Source: a bacterium (lineage in GTDB: Bacteria > Krumholzibacteriota > Krumholzibacteria > LZORAL124-64-63). From it: a DNA stretch of 6,553 nt. The notes under the pieces were generated by a model. It was not told the origin of the DNA, did not search any database, and saw only the letters and a list, made by a program, of their open reading frames with translations. The position numbers and the translations under genes were made by a program. This document shows, piece after piece, positions 5,398-6,553 of the stretch. Location: NCBI GenBank assembly GCA_003646045.1, contig QNDV01000132.1, positions 1 through 6,553 on the forward strand. The letters run 5' to 3'. Numbering within the stretch: the first letter of the stretch is position 1; every line of letters starts with the position of its first letter.

Positions 5398-6553
5398 TTG
5401 CTGAGCGAATCGGGCATAATCAACGCGGCGCTGGCGATCCTGGGTCTGCCCCTGGCGAGCTACGTGCTGACCTTCTTCTTCGGGAAGAAGCTGCCCCGCA
5501 AGGGCGACTTCATCGGCGTCACCTTCATGGGCGTCTCCTGGCTGCTGTCGTGGTGGATCTTCGCCACGTTCTGGCAGATCGGCGACCCGGGGTTCCGGAT
5601 CGAGGGTGCCATCAACTGGATCGACGTCGGCGGCTTCCGCGTCGATGCGGGCATCCTGGTGGACGGCATGACCTCGGTCATGCTGATGGTGGTGACCACG
5701 GTCAGCTTCCTGGTGCACGTCTATTCCATGGGCTATATGCACGGCGACCGTCGCTACGAGAGATTCTTTGCCTTCCTGGGCTTCTTCACCTTCTCCATGA
5801 TGGGCATCGTGCTGGCGAACAACCTGTTCTTCCTGTACGTGTTCTGGGAGCTGGTGGGCCTGTCGAGTTACCTGCTCATCGGCTTCTTCTTCCACAAGCA
5901 TTCGGCGGCCAACGCCAACAAGAAGGCCTTCCTGACCAACCGTGTCGGTGACTTCGGCTTCTGGATCGGCATCCTGATCTTCTTCACGGCCACCGGTTCG
6001 CTGAACTACTTCGAACTCTTCGCCCACGTGGACGCGGGCACGGTCAAGGGCACCTTGCTGGCCTGGGCGGGCATCGGCCTGTTCATGGGCTGTGTGGGCA
6101 AGTCGGCCCAGATGCCCCTGCATATCTGGCTGCCCGACGCCATGGAGGGCCCGACCCCGGTGTCGGCCCTGATCCACGCCGCCACGATGGTGGCTGCCGG
6201 TGTGTACATGGTGGCACGCCTGGCGCCGCTGTTCGGACCGGAGGCGGGACTGGTAATCCTCTACGTGGGAGCGGTCACGGCCTTCATCGCCGCGACCATT
6301 GCCCTGGTCAAGACGGACATCAAGCGGGTGCTGGCCTTCTCGACACTTAGTCAACTTGGTTACATGGTCATGTCCCTGGGCGCGGGGGACGCCACCAACG
6401 CCATGTTCCACCTGACCACTCACGCCATGTTCAAGGCGCTGCTCTTCCTGGGAGCGGGTTCGGTGATCCACGCCGTGCATTCGCAGGAGATGCCCGACAT
6501 GGGCGGCCTGCGCAAGAAGATGCCCATCACCTTCGTGACCTTCTTCATCGCCA
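5398..6553 (+). CDS. nuoL: NADH-quinone oxidoreductase subunit L (NuoL), 3' truncated by window
   Basis: Distal antiporter-like proton-pumping subunit (ND5/Nqo12 family, related to Mrp antiporter subunits). About 385 codons are present out of a usual 600 or more; the frame is open at the edge, so this is the window boundary and not a broken gene. Signatures include FWELVGLSSYLLIGF (149-163) with the essential Glu151, NRVGDFGFW (181-189) with Asp185, and GKSAQMPLHIWLPDAMEGPT (234-253) with Lys235, followed by PVSALIHAATMVAAGVYM with His260. These match E. coli Glu144, Asp178, Lys229 and His254, so the first pump half-channel looks functional. KRVLAFSTLSQLGYM follows in the next helices. The start is taken as TTG at 5398, since no ATG occurs before codon 44. 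The missing part should include the later helices and the long lateral helix; nuoM and nuoN probably follow. Confidence 0.96.
   Translation, partial: MLSESGIINAALAILGLPLASYVLTFFFGKKLPRKGDFIGVTFMGVSWLLSWWIFATFWQIGDPGFRIEGAINWIDVGGFRVDAGILVDGMTSVMLMVVTTVSFLVHVYSMGYMHGDRRYERFFAFLGFFTFSMMGIVLANNLFFLYVFWELVGLSSYLLIGFFFHKHSAANANKKAFLTNRVGDFGFWIGILIFFTATGSLNYFELFAHVDAGTVKGTLLAWAGIGLFMGCVGKSAQMPLHIWLPDAMEGPTPVSALIHAATMVAAGVYMVARLAPLFGPEAGLVILYVGAVTAFIAATIALVKTDIKRVLAFSTLSQLGYMVMSLGAGDATNAMFHLTTHAMFKALLFLGAGSVIHAVHSQEMPDMGGLRKKMPITFVTFFIA

Noticed and set aside
5350..6480. Antisense open frame of 376 codons opposite nuoK and nuoL
   Set aside because: Very rich in His, Gln, Glu and Asp, as expected from reading hydrophobic membrane-protein codons in reverse.

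Overview
The window is one uninterrupted stretch of a respiratory complex I (NADH:quinone oxidoreductase type, nuo) operon. All genes are on the + strand in the order nuoA-nuoB-nuoC-nuoD-nuoH-nuoI-nuoJ-nuoK-nuoL, and nuoL runs off the 3' edge. DNA is uniformly GC-rich with strong G/C third-position bias in all nine genes. No mobile element, RNA gene, CRISPR array or foreign-looking segment is visible. The source is a high-GC bacterium. Separate nuoC and nuoD genes (not the nuoCD fusion of enterobacteria) and the A-B-C-D-H-I-J-K-L order fit several phyla (for example Chlorobi-like or deltaproteobacterial lineages, and some other Pseudomonadota), so I do not assign a taxon.

Layout: nuoA (14-445, start possibly upstream of the window), nuoB (442-1056), nuoC (1073-1708), nuoD (1711-2886), nuoH (2886-3932), nuoI (3971-4531), nuoJ (4528-5079), nuoK (5076-5384), nuoL (5398 to beyond 6553). 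Four junctions overlap: three through a GTGA start/stop overlap and one through TGATG. The other gaps are 2 to 38 bases. This indicates a single transcript with translational coupling. No internal promoter or terminator is evident.

How the genes work together: NuoB, C, D and I form the quinone-reducing connecting arm (clusters N2, N6a and N6b plus the quinone cavity). NuoA, H, J, K and L form the membrane arm that couples quinone reduction to proton translocation. The NADH-oxidising module (nuoE, nuoF, nuoG) is not between nuoD and nuoH, where it sits in 14-gene operons; the nuoD stop and nuoH start share a base. The operon therefore looks like the 11-subunit type, whose electron donor may be ferredoxin or another carrier, unless EFG is encoded elsewhere.

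Points for a second look are mostly within these subunits: a CxxC pair in the C-terminal region of NuoD where [NiFe]-hydrogenase large subunits carry metal ligands, an unusual Cys-His in the second NuoI cluster motif, loss of a commonly conserved Glu in NuoB, acidic low-complexity tails on NuoA, NuoC and NuoI, and a TTG start for nuoL. I see no wholly new system here.
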